From Saccharopolyspora rectivirgula DSM 43747 (GTDB lineage Bacteria > Actinomycetota > Actinomycetes > Mycobacteriales > Pseudonocardiaceae), in contig NZ_AYJW01000034.1 of the NCBI RefSeq assembly GCF_000497205.1, positions 1 to 42,245 on the forward strand: a DNA stretch of 42,245 nucleotides. Direction: 5' to 3'. Position 1 is the first letter of the stretch, and each line of letters opens with the position of its first letter. Under the pieces are notes generated by a model that saw nothing but the letters and a program-made list of their open reading frames with translations, ran no database searches and had not been told where the DNA came from. The position numbers and the translations under genes are program-made. Positions 16,681-24,719 of the stretch are shown here, in pieces.

Positions 16681-17892
16681 ATGACCATCACCGCGCAGCC
16701 ACCGAACCAGCAGCCGGTCCCGCCCTTGGTCGAGCAGTTCAAGCACGGCCTGGACGCCCCGATCTGCCTGACCTGGGAATGGACCTACGCCTGCAACCTC
16801 ACCTGCGAGCACTGCTTGTCGTCCTCGGGCCGCCGCGACCCGGACGAGCTGACCACCGGGGAGATCAAAGCGGTCCTCGACGAGCTGTCCCGCATGCAGG
16901 TCTTCTACATCAACGTGGGTGGCGGCGAACCCACCGTCCGCCCCGACTTCTGGGAACTCCTCGACCACGCCATCTCCCGCAACATAGGCGTCAAGTTCTC
17001 CACCAACGGCATCCGGATCACTCCGGAACGGGCCCGCCGGCTCGCCGCCACCGACTACGTCGACGTCCAGATCTCCCTGGACGGGGCCACAGCAGAGGTG
17101 AACGACGCGATCCGCGGCCCCGGCTCCTACCGCACGGCGCTGCGGGCCATGGACAACCTGGCCGCCGCCGGCATGCGCGGCTTCAAGATCTCGGTGGTCA
17201 TGACCCGCCAGAACGTGGACCAGCTGGACGAGTTCAAGAAGATCGCCGACTCCTACGACGCCCAGCTGCGGATCACCCGACTGCGCCCCTCCGGTCGAGG
17301 CGCGGACGTGTGGGACGAGCTGCACCCCACCGCCGAACAGCAGCGGCAGATCTACCGCTGGCTGCTCGACCACGGGGAGAACGTGCTGACCGGCGACTCC
17401 TTCTTCCACCTCAACGCCCTCGGCGAAGGCGCCCTGCCCGGCCTCAACCTGTGCGGCGCCGGCCGAGTGGTGTGCCTGATCGACCCGGTCGGCGACGTCT
17501 ACGCCTGCCCGTTCGCCATCCACGACGCGTTCAAAGCGGGCAACGTGCGCGACGCCGGGTTCGAAGAGGTGTGGCGCAACTCCGGCCTCTTCTCCAAGCT
17601 GCGGACCACGCAGAGCAGCGGGGCCTGCACCTCCTGCTCGGCGTTCGACGCCTGCCAAGGAGGCTGCATGGCGGCGAAGTTCTTCACCGGGCTCCCCCTG
17701 GACGGGCCGGACCCCGAATGCGTCAAGGGGCACGGCCGACAACTCATGTCCACCGTGGACCCGAACGCGATTCCTCGAGCGGAGAAGGACCACTCCCGGC
17801 GCACCTCCCGCAACCGGGTGCTGCTCGGCATGCCAGCGGTGCGGACAGCACCGCGCCCGTGCGACGAGAACCCGCTCGCAGACCTCCCGTGA
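16681..17892 (+). CDS. mftC: Mycofactocin radical SAM maturase MftC
   Basis: A 403-residue radical SAM/SPASM enzyme. The radical SAM cluster is CNLTCEHC (Cys38, Cys42, Cys45). The C-terminal SPASM domain carries the auxiliary-cluster cysteines in NLCGAGRVVCLIDPVGDVYACPF and the later GACTSCSAFDACQGGCMAAKF and DPEC segments. MftC oxidatively decarboxylates the C-terminal Tyr of MftA and then forms the Val-Tyr carbon-carbon bond, giving a lactam. It begins 16 bp after mftB with a GGAAAGG site. The C-terminal 50 residues after DPEC are basic and Pro-rich. A 9-bp hairpin lies between this gene and mftE. Confidence 0.95.
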   Translation: MTITAQPPNQQPVPPLVEQFKHGLDAPICLTWEWTYACNLTCEHCLSSSGRRDPDELTTGEIKAVLDELSRMQVFYINVGGGEPTVRPDFWELLDHAISRNIGVKFSTNGIRITPERARRLAATDYVDVQISLDGATAEVNDAIRGPGSYRTALRAMDNLAAAGMRGFKISVVMTRQNVDQLDEFKKIADSYDAQLRITRLRPSGRGADVWDELHPTAEQQRQIYRWLLDHGENVLTGDSFFHLNALGEGALPGLNLCGAGRVVCLIDPVGDVYACPFAIHDAFKAGNVRDAGFEEVWRNSGLFSKLRTTQSSGACTSCSAFDACQGGCMAAKFFTGLPLDGPDPECVKGHGRQLMSTVDPNAIPRAEKDHSRRTSRNRVLLGMPAVRTAPRPCDENPLADLP

Positions 17893-17905
17893 CCAGGCGG
17901 CTCGC

Positions 17906-17938
17906 GCTTCGGGGACCGCTGCGGCGCGGCCCCGAAGC
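17906..17938 (+). other. Intercistronic hairpin between mftC and mftE
   Basis: GCTTCGGGG (17906-17914) pairs perfectly with CCCCGAAGC (17930-17938), with more G/C pairing inside. No U-tract follows, so RNA processing, stability control or partial attenuation is more likely than full termination. It ends 17 bp before the mftE start. Confidence 0.5.
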
Positions 17939-17955
17939 CGGAGAGGAACCCAGTC

Positions 17956-18681
17956 ATGACCGGGCACCTGGCCGACCGAACATGGCCTGAACTGGAAGCA
18001 CGCGAACCGCTGGTGCTGCTGCCGCTCGGCGCGTGCGAGCAGCACGGCCCCCACCTGCCGCTGGACACCGACGCCGCCATCGCGACCGCGGTCGCCGAAC
18101 GCGCTCTCGCCCTGCTGCGCAGCGACACCGACGTCGTCCTGGCCCCCACTCAGAACTACAGCGCCAGCGGCGAGCACGAAGGCTTCCCCGGAACCATCTC
18201 CATCGGCCACACCGCTCTGCACCTGTTGATCGTCGAGATCGGCCGCTCGATGCTGCGCTGGGCTTCCCGGCTCGTCGTGGTCAACGGCCACGGCGGGAAC
18301 CTGAACAGCTTGGCCGGCGCGGTGCGGCGGCTCCGCTCCGAAGGACGCAACGTCGCGTGGTGGCCGTGCGCGAACGGGGAACCCCACGCGCACAGCGGCC
18401 GAGCCGAAACCTCGATCGTGCACGCCCTCCGCCCCCACGCCGTGCGCGGAGCACACCTGGAGCCCGGCCCGGACGCACCGGCCGTGCTGGACCAGCTCCA
18501 GACCCTCGGTGTCAAGGCGGTGAGCCCGAACGGCGTCCTCGGCAACCCGGCGGGTGCCAACGGCGCCGAAGGCGCCGAGCTGCTGGCGAAGATGTCCACC
18601 GCCCTGGCCGCCGCCGTGCGGGGCTGGCAGGTCGACGACACGGGGCGGCTGCTGGTCGCGCCGAAGGTGGGCGCGCCATGA
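17956..18681 (+). CDS. mftE: Mycofactocin precursor peptidase MftE
   Basis: A 241-residue creatininase-family metallopeptidase. After MftC acts, MftE cleaves the modified C-terminal dipeptide (AHDP) from MftA. Metal-binding motifs are PLGACEQHGPHLPLDTD (about residues 22-38), NYSASGEHEGFPGTISIG and VVNGHGGN. The ribosome site GGAGAGG precedes the ATG. The stop overlaps the SDR start by ATGA, so translation is coupled. It follows mftC directly, whereas mftD stands between them in the common mftABCDEF order. Confidence 0.93.
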   Translation: MTGHLADRTWPELEAREPLVLLPLGACEQHGPHLPLDTDAAIATAVAERALALLRSDTDVVLAPTQNYSASGEHEGFPGTISIGHTALHLLIVEIGRSMLRWASRLVVVNGHGGNLNSLAGAVRRLRSEGRNVAWWPCANGEPHAHSGRAETSIVHALRPHAVRGAHLEPGPDAPAVLDQLQTLGVKAVSPNGVLGNPAGANGAEGAELLAKMSTALAAAVRGWQVDDTGRLLVAPKVGAP

Positions 18682-19463
18682 GCGAGCGTCGCGTGGCAGT
18701 GGTGACCGGAGCCGCGCGCGGCATCGGCGCCGCCGTAACCCGCCGCCTGGCCGCCACCGGCTGGGCGGTCGTGGCCGTGGACCGCTGCGCGGACGACCCA
18801 GCGGTGAACTACCCCCTGGCACGGCCCGAGGACTTGACCGAACTGGCCGGATCCCACTCACGCGTCGAGTCGGTGGTCGCCGACGTGCGAGACCCGAACG
18901 CCCTGGCAGCGGCCTGCGACCTGGCCCTGCAGCAGCACGGCCGGCTGGACGCCGCCGTCGCGTGCGCTGCGGTGATCCTCGGCGGCGAACCGGTGTGGGA
19001 GATCCCGGAGAGCAGCTGGCGCACCCTGCTCGACATCGACGTGACCGGGGTGCTCAACCTCGCCCGCGCCGCGGTGCCGCGCCTGCTGGCCGCCCCCGAA
19101 CCGCGCAACGGCCGCTTCGTCGCGCTGGCCTCGGCAGCCGCGCACCGGGGCCTGTGGCGGCTGGGCGGCTACTGCGCCGCCAAGCACGCCGTGCTGGGGC
19201 TCGTCCGCGGCCTCGCCTGCGACCTGCAGGGAACCGGGGTGAGCGCGGTCGCGGTGTCCCCCGGTTCGACCCGCACCGACATGCTGCGCGCCACCGCCGA
19301 ACTGTACGGGCTGGACGACGAAGAAGAACTCGGCCAGCACCAGCTCGTGCGCCGAGCGCTCGAACCCGACGAAGTCGCCGCCGCCGTGGCCTGGGTGTGC
19401 TCCCCGGAATCCACGGCGGTGACCGGTTCGGTCGTGCACGCGGACGGGGGGTTCGGGGCATGA
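18678..19463 (+). CDS. Mycofactocin-coupled short-chain dehydrogenase/reductase
   Basis: A 261-residue classical-type SDR. The cofactor motif is TGAARGIG (about residues 10-17), the NAG-like position reads CAAVILGG, the catalytic Ser is in LASAAAHRG, and the YxxxK motif is Tyr-Cys-Ala-Ala-Lys. SDRs in mft operons hold NAD(H) tightly and pass electrons to mycofactocin. The insertion YPLARPEDLTELAGSHSRVESVVAD between the cofactor motif and the NNAG-like segment fits that group. ATGA overlaps on both sides tie it to mftE and mftF. The substrate is likely a secondary alcohol or diol; 2,3-butanediol is an inference from the acetoin genes downstream. Confidence 0.88.
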   Translation: MSERRVAVVTGAARGIGAAVTRRLAATGWAVVAVDRCADDPAVNYPLARPEDLTELAGSHSRVESVVADVRDPNALAAACDLALQQHGRLDAAVACAAVILGGEPVWEIPESSWRTLLDIDVTGVLNLARAAVPRLLAAPEPRNGRFVALASAAAHRGLWRLGGYCAAKHAVLGLVRGLACDLQGTGVSAVAVSPGSTRTDMLRATAELYGLDDEEELGQHQLVRRALEPDEVAAAVAWVCSPESTAVTGSVVHADGGFGA

Positions 19464-21040
19464 CCGCGGAACACCCGGTGGCCGCGGTACCCCGCCCACC
19501 GCGCAGCACCGACCTGCCCGACGGGTTCACCGTCCAGCTCGCCGCCGACGTGCACCGCTCGCGCAACGGGCGACTGCTGTACGGGGGAAGCCCGCCCCGG
19601 CTGCTGCGGCTCAACGAACGGACCGCCCGGCTGCTCGACGCCGGGCAGTTCACCGCATCGGACCCGGCCACCCGGGCGGTGGCCCGCAAACTGCTCGACG
19701 CCGGCGTCGTCCACCCCCGCCCGCCCGCGGTGCGCGCGCACCAGACCAGCATCGTCATCCCGGTCCGGGACCGCGCCGACATGCTCGAACGGCTGCTCAC
19801 CGCCCTGCGCTCCGACGCGGACACCGCCGACCTGCCGGTGCTGGTGGTCGACGACGGGTCCCGCGACCCCACCCGGATCGCCGCCGCGGCCCGCCGGCAC
19901 GGCGCCCGCGTCCTCCGGCACGAGCACAACCTCGGCCCGGCCGTGGCGCGCAACACCGGGCTGCGGCACAGCTGCACCCGGTTCGTCGCCTTCATCGACT
20001 CCGACGTCGTGCCCTGCCCGGGGTGGCTGCCGACGCTGCTGGGGAACTTCCTCGACCCGGCCGTGGGGCTCGCCGCCCCACGAGTGGTGCCGCTGCACCG
20101 GGAGAACCGGAACTGGCTGGACGCGTTCGAAGAAACCCGCTCCCCGCTGGACATGGGGCCCCGGGAGGGGCCCGTCGCCCCGCTCACCCAGCTGTCGTAC
20201 GTCCCCTCCACCACCATCGTCGTGCGCCGGGAAGCCGTCCCGTGGTTCGCAGTCGACATGCGAGTCGGCGAAGACGTGGACCTGTGCATGCGCATGCACC
20301 GGGCCGGCTGGCGCCTCCGCTACGTCCCCACCGCCCGCGTGGCCCACGAGCACCGCACCGACCTGCTCAGCTGGGTCGGCCAGCGCGCCTTCTACGGGAC
20401 GAGCGCCGCCCCGCTCTCCCTCCGGCACCCCGGTCAAGTGCCTCCCCTGCACACCGCCTGGTGGTCCTCGGCCGCCACGATCCTGCTGCTCAACCGCAGA
20501 ACAGCGCCGCTCGCGGTGGCGTTGACCGCTTCCGCAGCCGTCCGACTGGCCAAGCGCATGCCCGACGCCGACACCCCCGCCCGCGCGGGGGCGCTGCTGG
20601 CCCTCGGCAGCCTGCACGCCACCGCGCAGCAACTGGCCCGCGCCGCGACGCGCCACTACTGGCCGCTCAGCGCTGCAGCAGCGCTGACCAGCCGGCGGGC
20701 GCGCAGACTCCTCGCCGCCGCAGCGCTCGTGGAAGGCCTGCTGGACCACCGGAACAGCAGCAGTCCCCTCCCGCCGTTGGCGCACGTGCTCGTGCGGCGC
20801 CTGGACGACCTGGCCTACGGGGCCGGGCTCTGGTGGGGCGCGATCCGCAACCGCACCCTCGCGCCCCTGCTGCCCCGGATCGAACGGGTTTTCCGCTCAC
20901 GCAACCATCGACGACCACCGATGGAGGAACCGAAGTGTCGGAATGGTTCGAGACAGTCGCCGAAGCCCACCGGCGCGCCAAGAAACGCCTGCCCAAAACC
21001 GTCTACAAAGCACTCGTCGCGGGCAGCGAACGAGGCTTGA
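19460..21040 (+). CDS. mftF: Mycofactocin glycosyltransferase MftF
   Basis: A family-2 glycosyltransferase that adds beta-1,4-linked glucoses to premycofactocin. The N-terminal 80 residues are the MftF-specific region (PDGFTVQLAADVHRSRNGRLLYGGSPPRLLRLNE). The GT-A domain follows: TSIVIPVRDRADMLERLL, VLVVDDGSRD, FIDSDVVPCPGWLP, and the acceptor-side GEDVDLCMRMHRAGWRL. Hydrophobic helices near the C-terminus suggest membrane association. It starts with an ATGA overlap on the SDR stop. The frame runs to 21040, giving 526 residues and overlapping mftD by 106 bp; family members end near the RIERVFRS segment (about 470-490), so the last 40 residues are an unusual extension. Confidence 0.92.
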   Translation: MTAEHPVAAVPRPPRSTDLPDGFTVQLAADVHRSRNGRLLYGGSPPRLLRLNERTARLLDAGQFTASDPATRAVARKLLDAGVVHPRPPAVRAHQTSIVIPVRDRADMLERLLTALRSDADTADLPVLVVDDGSRDPTRIAAAARRHGARVLRHEHNLGPAVARNTGLRHSCTRFVAFIDSDVVPCPGWLPTLLGNFLDPAVGLAAPRVVPLHRENRNWLDAFEETRSPLDMGPREGPVAPLTQLSYVPSTTIVVRREAVPWFAVDMRVGEDVDLCMRMHRAGWRLRYVPTARVAHEHRTDLLSWVGQRAFYGTSAAPLSLRHPGQVPPLHTAWWSSAATILLLNRRTAPLAVALTASAAVRLAKRMPDADTPARAGALLALGSLHATAQQLARAATRHYWPLSAAAALTSRRARRLLAAAALVEGLLDHRNSSSPLPPLAHVLVRRLDDLAYGAGLWWGAIRNRTLAPLLPRIERVFRSRNHRRPPMEEPKCRNGSRQSPKPTGAPRNACPKPSTKHSSRAANEA

Positions 21041-22101
21041 CCCTGGACGACAACATCAAGGCTTTCGGCGAAATCGGCTTCGTCCCCCACATCGCCGATC
21101 TGCCCGCGAAGCGGGACCAGGCGACGACCGTGCTCGGCCAGGAGATCTCCCTGCCGGTCATCGTCTCGCCCACGGGCGTGCAAGCGGTGCACCCGGACGG
21201 GGAAGTCGCGGTCGCGCGAGGAGCAGCGGAGGCCGACACCGCGATCGGGCTCAGCTCGTTCGCCAGCAAACCGATAGAAGACGTGGTGGCGGCCAACCCG
21301 AAGACGTTCTTCCAGATCTACTGGTCCGGCAACCGGGACCGCATCCTCGCCCGCCTGGAGCGAGCCCGCAACGCGGGTGCCAAAGGTCTGATCGTCACCC
21401 TGGACTGGTCCTTCGCCACCAGTCGGGACTGGGGCAGTCCGCCCATCCCGGAGAAGATGAACCTGCGGACCATGCTGCGCTTCGCCCCTGAAGGCCTCAG
21501 CCACCCGCGCTGGCTGTGGGGCTTCCTCCGGCACGGGCTCCCCGATCTGACCACCCCGAACGCCTTCCCGCCCGGGGAACCAGCACCGCCCTTCTTCGGC
21601 GCCTACGGCGAGTGGATGCAAACACCCCCGCCCACTTGGGAAGACCTGGCGTGGCTGCGCGAGCAGTGGGACGGCCCGTACGCCATCAAGGGCATCACGC
21701 GACCCGACGACGCGCGCCGCGCGGTCGACATCGGGGCCACCGCCATCTCGGTGTCCAACCACGGCGGCAACAACCTGGACTCCACCCCCGCCACCATCCG
21801 ATTGCTGCCCGCGATCGCCGAAGCCGTCGGTGACCAGGTGGAAGTCCTCCTCGACGGGGGCGTGCGCCGCGGCAGCGACGTCGTCAAAGCACTCGCCCTG
21901 GGAGCCAAAGCGGTCATGATCGGCCGCGCCTACCTGTGGGGACTGGCCGCCAACGGGCAGGCCGGGGTGCGGAACGTCTTCGACATCCTGCGCAGCGGCA
22001 TCGACTCCGCGCTGCTGGGGTTGGGCAAGTCCTCGATCCACGAGCTCGCCCGCGAAGACCTCATCATCCCGGAAGGTTTCTTCCGCACCACCCGCTCCTG
22101 A
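20935..22101 (+). CDS. mftD: Mycofactocin biosynthesis FMN-dependent deaminase MftD
   Basis: A 388-residue FMN enzyme of the lactate-dehydrogenase/glycolate-oxidase fold. MftD oxidatively deaminates AHDP to the alpha-keto lactam premycofactocin, the redox-active form. FMN-barrel features are LPVIVSPTGVQAVHPDGE, FFQIYW, the ITLDW-like IVTLDWSFATS, AIKGI, ISVSNHGGNNLDS with the active His, and LLDGGVRRGSDVVKALALGAKAVMIGRAYLWG. The GTG at 20935 has a GGAGG site 7 bp upstream. It is last in the operon, after mftF, unlike the usual place between mftC and mftE. A terminator hairpin follows. Confidence 0.95.
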   Translation: MSEWFETVAEAHRRAKKRLPKTVYKALVAGSERGLTLDDNIKAFGEIGFVPHIADLPAKRDQATTVLGQEISLPVIVSPTGVQAVHPDGEVAVARGAAEADTAIGLSSFASKPIEDVVAANPKTFFQIYWSGNRDRILARLERARNAGAKGLIVTLDWSFATSRDWGSPPIPEKMNLRTMLRFAPEGLSHPRWLWGFLRHGLPDLTTPNAFPPGEPAPPFFGAYGEWMQTPPPTWEDLAWLREQWDGPYAIKGITRPDDARRAVDIGATAISVSNHGGNNLDSTPATIRLLPAIAEAVGDQVEVLLDGGVRRGSDVVKALALGAKAVMIGRAYLWGLAANGQAGVRNVFDILRSGIDSALLGLGKSSIHELAREDLIIPEGFFRTTRS

Positions 22102-22122
22102 CCCGGCACGCCCCAGCGCACC

Positions 22123-22159
22123 GGAAGCGCCTTCCGCCCAGGAACGGCGGGGCGCTTCC
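22123..22159 (+). terminator. Terminator of the mycofactocin operon
   Basis: GGAAGCGCC (22123-22131) and GGCGCTTCC (22151-22159) form a 9-bp stem with more C/G pairing possible inside. It lies 21 bp past the mftD stop. Confidence 0.65.
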
Positions 22160-22547
22160 CGTTGAAGGGGAGATGAACGGGGGTCGGGCTCCTCGCCCAC
22201 CTCCCGGGTGGTGCCGAGCGCCCAGACCGAGCACGCAGTCGCAGCGGGTTGCCCACCGGTCACGGCTGAGCGCAGCGGACCGCGCGAACCGCCGGCAGCC
22301 CGTGGCGACTCCACTCCTCCCGCGGTCTTCTCCCCGCCCAGTGCAGCGGGCGCACCAGCGCGACCACCGCGGTCCGGCGAAAGCACCGCGCCTCAGGCTC
22401 AGAACGAGCCCGCCCCGCGCAACTCCGCCCAGAGCACGGAGGATTCACCTCGAGAACCGCTCGTGCGCGCTATCGCGGTGCAGCCCCAGCACCGAGCGCA
22501 CCGCTGCCCGCGACCGCCGATCGGCGACAGACTTCCCACCGCGCAAG
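22160..22547. other. Gap between convergent operons
   Basis: About 390 bp with no recognised gene. Open frames exist on both strands but encode Pro/Ala/Arg-rich low-information sequence. No mftG-like GMC oxidoreductase or mftR-like TetR gene is present here. Confidence 0.5.
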
Positions 22548-22586
22548 CGGGAACCGCGCACCACCGGTGGCGGTGCGCGGTTCCCG
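22548..22586 (-). terminator. Terminator of the aldehyde dehydrogenase-DUF779 operon
   Basis: A perfect 15-bp stem, 22548-22562 with 22572-22586, and a 9-base loop, 26 bp beyond the minus-strand DUF779 stop. Confidence 0.8.
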
Positions 22587-22612
22587 TCCAGGAGAAGTCC
22601 TCAGCGGACTGC

Positions 22613-22993
22613 TCAGGCGAGCCCGAAAGCTTCGAGCTCCTCGTCGGTGAGCAGGCGGGAGCGCAGCAGGAAACGCACCCCTTCCGGGGCTTCCAAGGAG
22701 AACCCGCTGCCCCGGCCCCGCACCACGTCGATGGTGAGGTGGGTGTGCTTCCAGTACTCGAACTGGGCCGCGGACATCCACACCGGAACCGGCTCCGGAA
22801 CCCCGTCCACCTCGAGGTCACCGAGGTGGACGTCCGAAGCCCCGGTGCGGAATTCGCCCGCCGGGTAGCACATCGGGGCGCTGCCGTCGCAGCACCCGCC
22901 GGACTGGTGGAACATGAGCGGGCCGTGCTGGCCGCGCAGGCGGCGGATCAGCTCCGCCGCCTGCGGGGTGACGGCCACCCTGCTGCAGGTCAT
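22613..22993 (-). CDS. DUF779 family protein
   Basis: A 126-residue protein of the DUF779 family. The hallmark is the cysteine cluster FHQSGGCCDGSAPMCYPAGEF (about 27-47), followed by LGDLEVDGVPVPVWMSAAQFEYWKHTHLTIDVV-like sequence and the end GFSLEAPEGVRFLLRSRLLTDEE. These proteins are typically encoded just after an acetaldehyde-type aldehyde dehydrogenase, as here (8-bp gap, GAGG site). A role in assisting or regulating the dehydrogenase is generally assumed but not proven. The conserved Cys and His could bind a metal. Confidence 0.92.
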   Translation of the reverse strand: MTCSRVAVTPQAAELIRRLRGQHGPLMFHQSGGCCDGSAPMCYPAGEFRTGASDVHLGDLEVDGVPEPVPVWMSAAQFEYWKHTHLTIDVVRGRGSGFSLEAPEGVRFLLRSRLLTDEELEAFGLA

Positions 22994-23001
22994 CAGCCGC
23001 C

Positions 23002-24525
23002 TCAGAACAGTCCGAGCTTGTTGGTCGAGTAGCTGAACAGCAGGTTCTTGGTCTGCTGGTAGTGCTCCAGCATCATCTTGTGGGTTTCCCGCCCGATGCC
23101 GGACTGCTTGTAGCCGCCGAACGCGGCGTGCGCCGGGTAGGCGTGGTAGTTGTTCACCCACACCCGGCCGGCCTGGATGTCGCGGCCGGCGCGGTAGGCG
23201 GTGTTGGCGTCGCGCGACCACACCCCGGCACCCAAGCCGTAGAGGGTGTCGTTGGCGATCTTCATCGCGTCCGCGTAGTCGTCGAAGCGGGTCACCGACA
23301 CCACCGGGCCGAAGATCTCCTCCTGGAAGATCCGCATCTTGTTGTGGCCCTCGAACACCGTGGGCTGCACGTAGTAGCCGCCGGACAGCTCACCGCCGAG
23401 GTCGGCCGGTTCACCACCGGTGAGCACCTTCGCGCCTTCCTTCCGGCCGATGTCGATGTAGGAGAGGATCTTCTCGTACTGGTCGTTGCTGGCCTGCGCG
23501 CCGATCATCGTTTCGGTGTCGAGCGGGTGGCCCTGGCGGATCGCCTTCGTGCGCTCCACGGCCTCCCCGAGGAAGTCGTCGTAGATGCCGGCTTGGATGA
23601 GCGCCCGCGACGGGCACGTGCACACCTCGCCCTGGTTGAGCGCGAACAGCGCGAACCCTTCGAGCGCCTTGTCGTAGAAGGCGTCGCGGGCCGAGGCGAC
23701 GTCGTTGAAGAAGATGTTCGGGCTCTTGCCGCCCAGCTCCAGCGTGACCGGGATGATGTTCTCGCTGGCGTACTGCATGATCAGGCGACCGGTCGTGGTC
23801 TCACCGGTGAAGGCGATCTTGGCGATCCGGTTGCTGGACGCCAGCGGTTTGCCGGCCTCCACGCCGAAACCGTTGACCACGTTGACCACGCCGGGCGGCA
23901 GCAGGTCGGCGATCAGGCTCAGCAGCACGTGGATGGACGCCGGGGTCTGCTCGGCCGGTTTGAGCACCACCGCGTTGCCGGCGGCCAGTGCCGGGGCGAG
24001 CTTCCAGGTCGCCATCAGCAGCGGGAAGTTCCACGGGATGATCTGCCCGACCACGCCGAGCGGCTCGTGGAAGTGGTAGGCGACGGTGTCCCCGTCGATT
24101 TCGCTGATGCTGCCCTCCTGGGCGCGGATGGCACCGGCGAAGTAGCGGAAGTGGTCGATCGCCAAGGGGATGTCGGCGGCCAGCGTTTCCCGCACCGGCT
24201 TGCCGTTCTCCCAGCTCTCGGCCACCGCCAGCGCCTCGAGGTTCTCCTCCATGCGGTCGGCGATGCGGTTGAGCAGGCTGGCGCGCTCGGCAGCGGGGGT
24301 CTTGCCCCAGGCGGGCGCGGCCCCGTGCGCGGCGTCGAGCGCCCGTTCGACGTCCTCCGCCGTGCCGCGGGCGACCTCGGTGAAGTTCTCCCCGGTCACC
24401 GGGGTCGGGTTCTCGAAGTAGCCGCCCTTGGCCGGCGGCACGTACTCGCCGCCGATGAAGTGGTCGTAGCGTGACTCGTAGGCAACGACGCTTCCCTCAG
24501 TTCCTGGCGCTGCGTACTTCGTCAT
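23002..24525 (-). CDS. Aldehyde dehydrogenase, acetaldehyde type (ExaC/AcoD-like)
   Basis: A 507-residue NAD-dependent aldehyde dehydrogenase. The catalytic residues are Glu263 in LELGGKSPN and Cys302 in [11 protein letters not shown]; the Cys-Thr-Cys pattern is typical of the ExaC/AcoD acetaldehyde enzymes. The NAD site is [28 protein letters not shown] and FTGETTTG. The C-terminus [22 protein letters not shown] is standard. ATG 24525 has an AGGAGG site; the open frame beyond it is not family sequence. It is divergent from the acetoin operon across a repeat-rich promoter region. It would oxidise acetaldehyde, made by ethanol oxidation or acetoin cleavage, to acetate. Confidence 0.93.
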   Translation of the reverse strand: MTKYAAPGTEGSVVAYESRYDHFIGGEYVPPAKGGYFENPTPVTGENFTEVARGTAEDVERALDAAHGAAPAWGKTPAAERASLLNRIADRMEENLEALAVAESWENGKPVRETLAADIPLAIDHFRYFAGAIRAQEGSISEIDGDTVAYHFHEPLGVVGQIIPWNFPLLMATWKLAPALAAGNAVVLKPAEQTPASIHVLLSLIADLLPPGVVNVVNGFGVEAGKPLASSNRIAKIAFTGETTTGRLIMQYASENIIPVTLELGGKSPNIFFNDVASARDAFYDKALEGFALFALNQGEVCTCPSRALIQAGIYDDFLGEAVERTKAIRQGHPLDTETMIGAQASNDQYEKILSYIDIGRKEGAKVLTGGEPADLGGELSGGYYVQPTVFEGHNKMRIFQEEIFGPVVSVTRFDDYADAMKIANDTLYGLGAGVWSRDANTAYRAGRDIQAGRVWVNNYHAYPAHAAFGGYKQSGIGRETHKMMLEHYQQTKNLLFSYSTNKLGLF

Positions 24526-24580
24526 CTGCTGCCTCCTGCGCGGAAGTGGGGTTGGTGGGCGGCAGCGTGACCCACGACGC

Positions 24581-24640
24581 GTTGCAACCGCGTTGCACCG
24601 AGGTTGCTCCGGAGGGGTTGCAACCCTTTGCAACTCTTGC
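24581..24640. promoter_or_regulatory. Phased GTTGC repeats between ald and acoX
   Basis: The core GTTGC occurs at 24581, 24592 and 24603, exactly 11 bp apart, and again at 24617 inside the perfect palindrome GGGTTGCAACCC (24615-24626). TTTGCAAC (24627-24634) and TTGC (24637-24640) follow. Repeats on one face of the helix between divergent promoters look like a cooperative regulator site. The two GAF-domain regulators encoded at 29102 and 30766 are the natural candidates. The acoX ribosome site begins about 70 bp downstream; the ald start lies 56 bp away on the other side. Confidence 0.65.
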
Positions 24641-24719
24641 CGGCGGCCGCGCGGATGGCGTCTGCTGTTCCCAACCTGAAGTGACCTGCGTTACACGAAT
24701 GGCGGGTTGGGAGGCAAGG

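Noticed and set aside
22208-22612. Plus-strand gene between mftD and the DUF779 gene
   Set aside because: Pro/Ala/Arg-rich translation, no ribosome site, and it runs antisense through the DUF779 gene.
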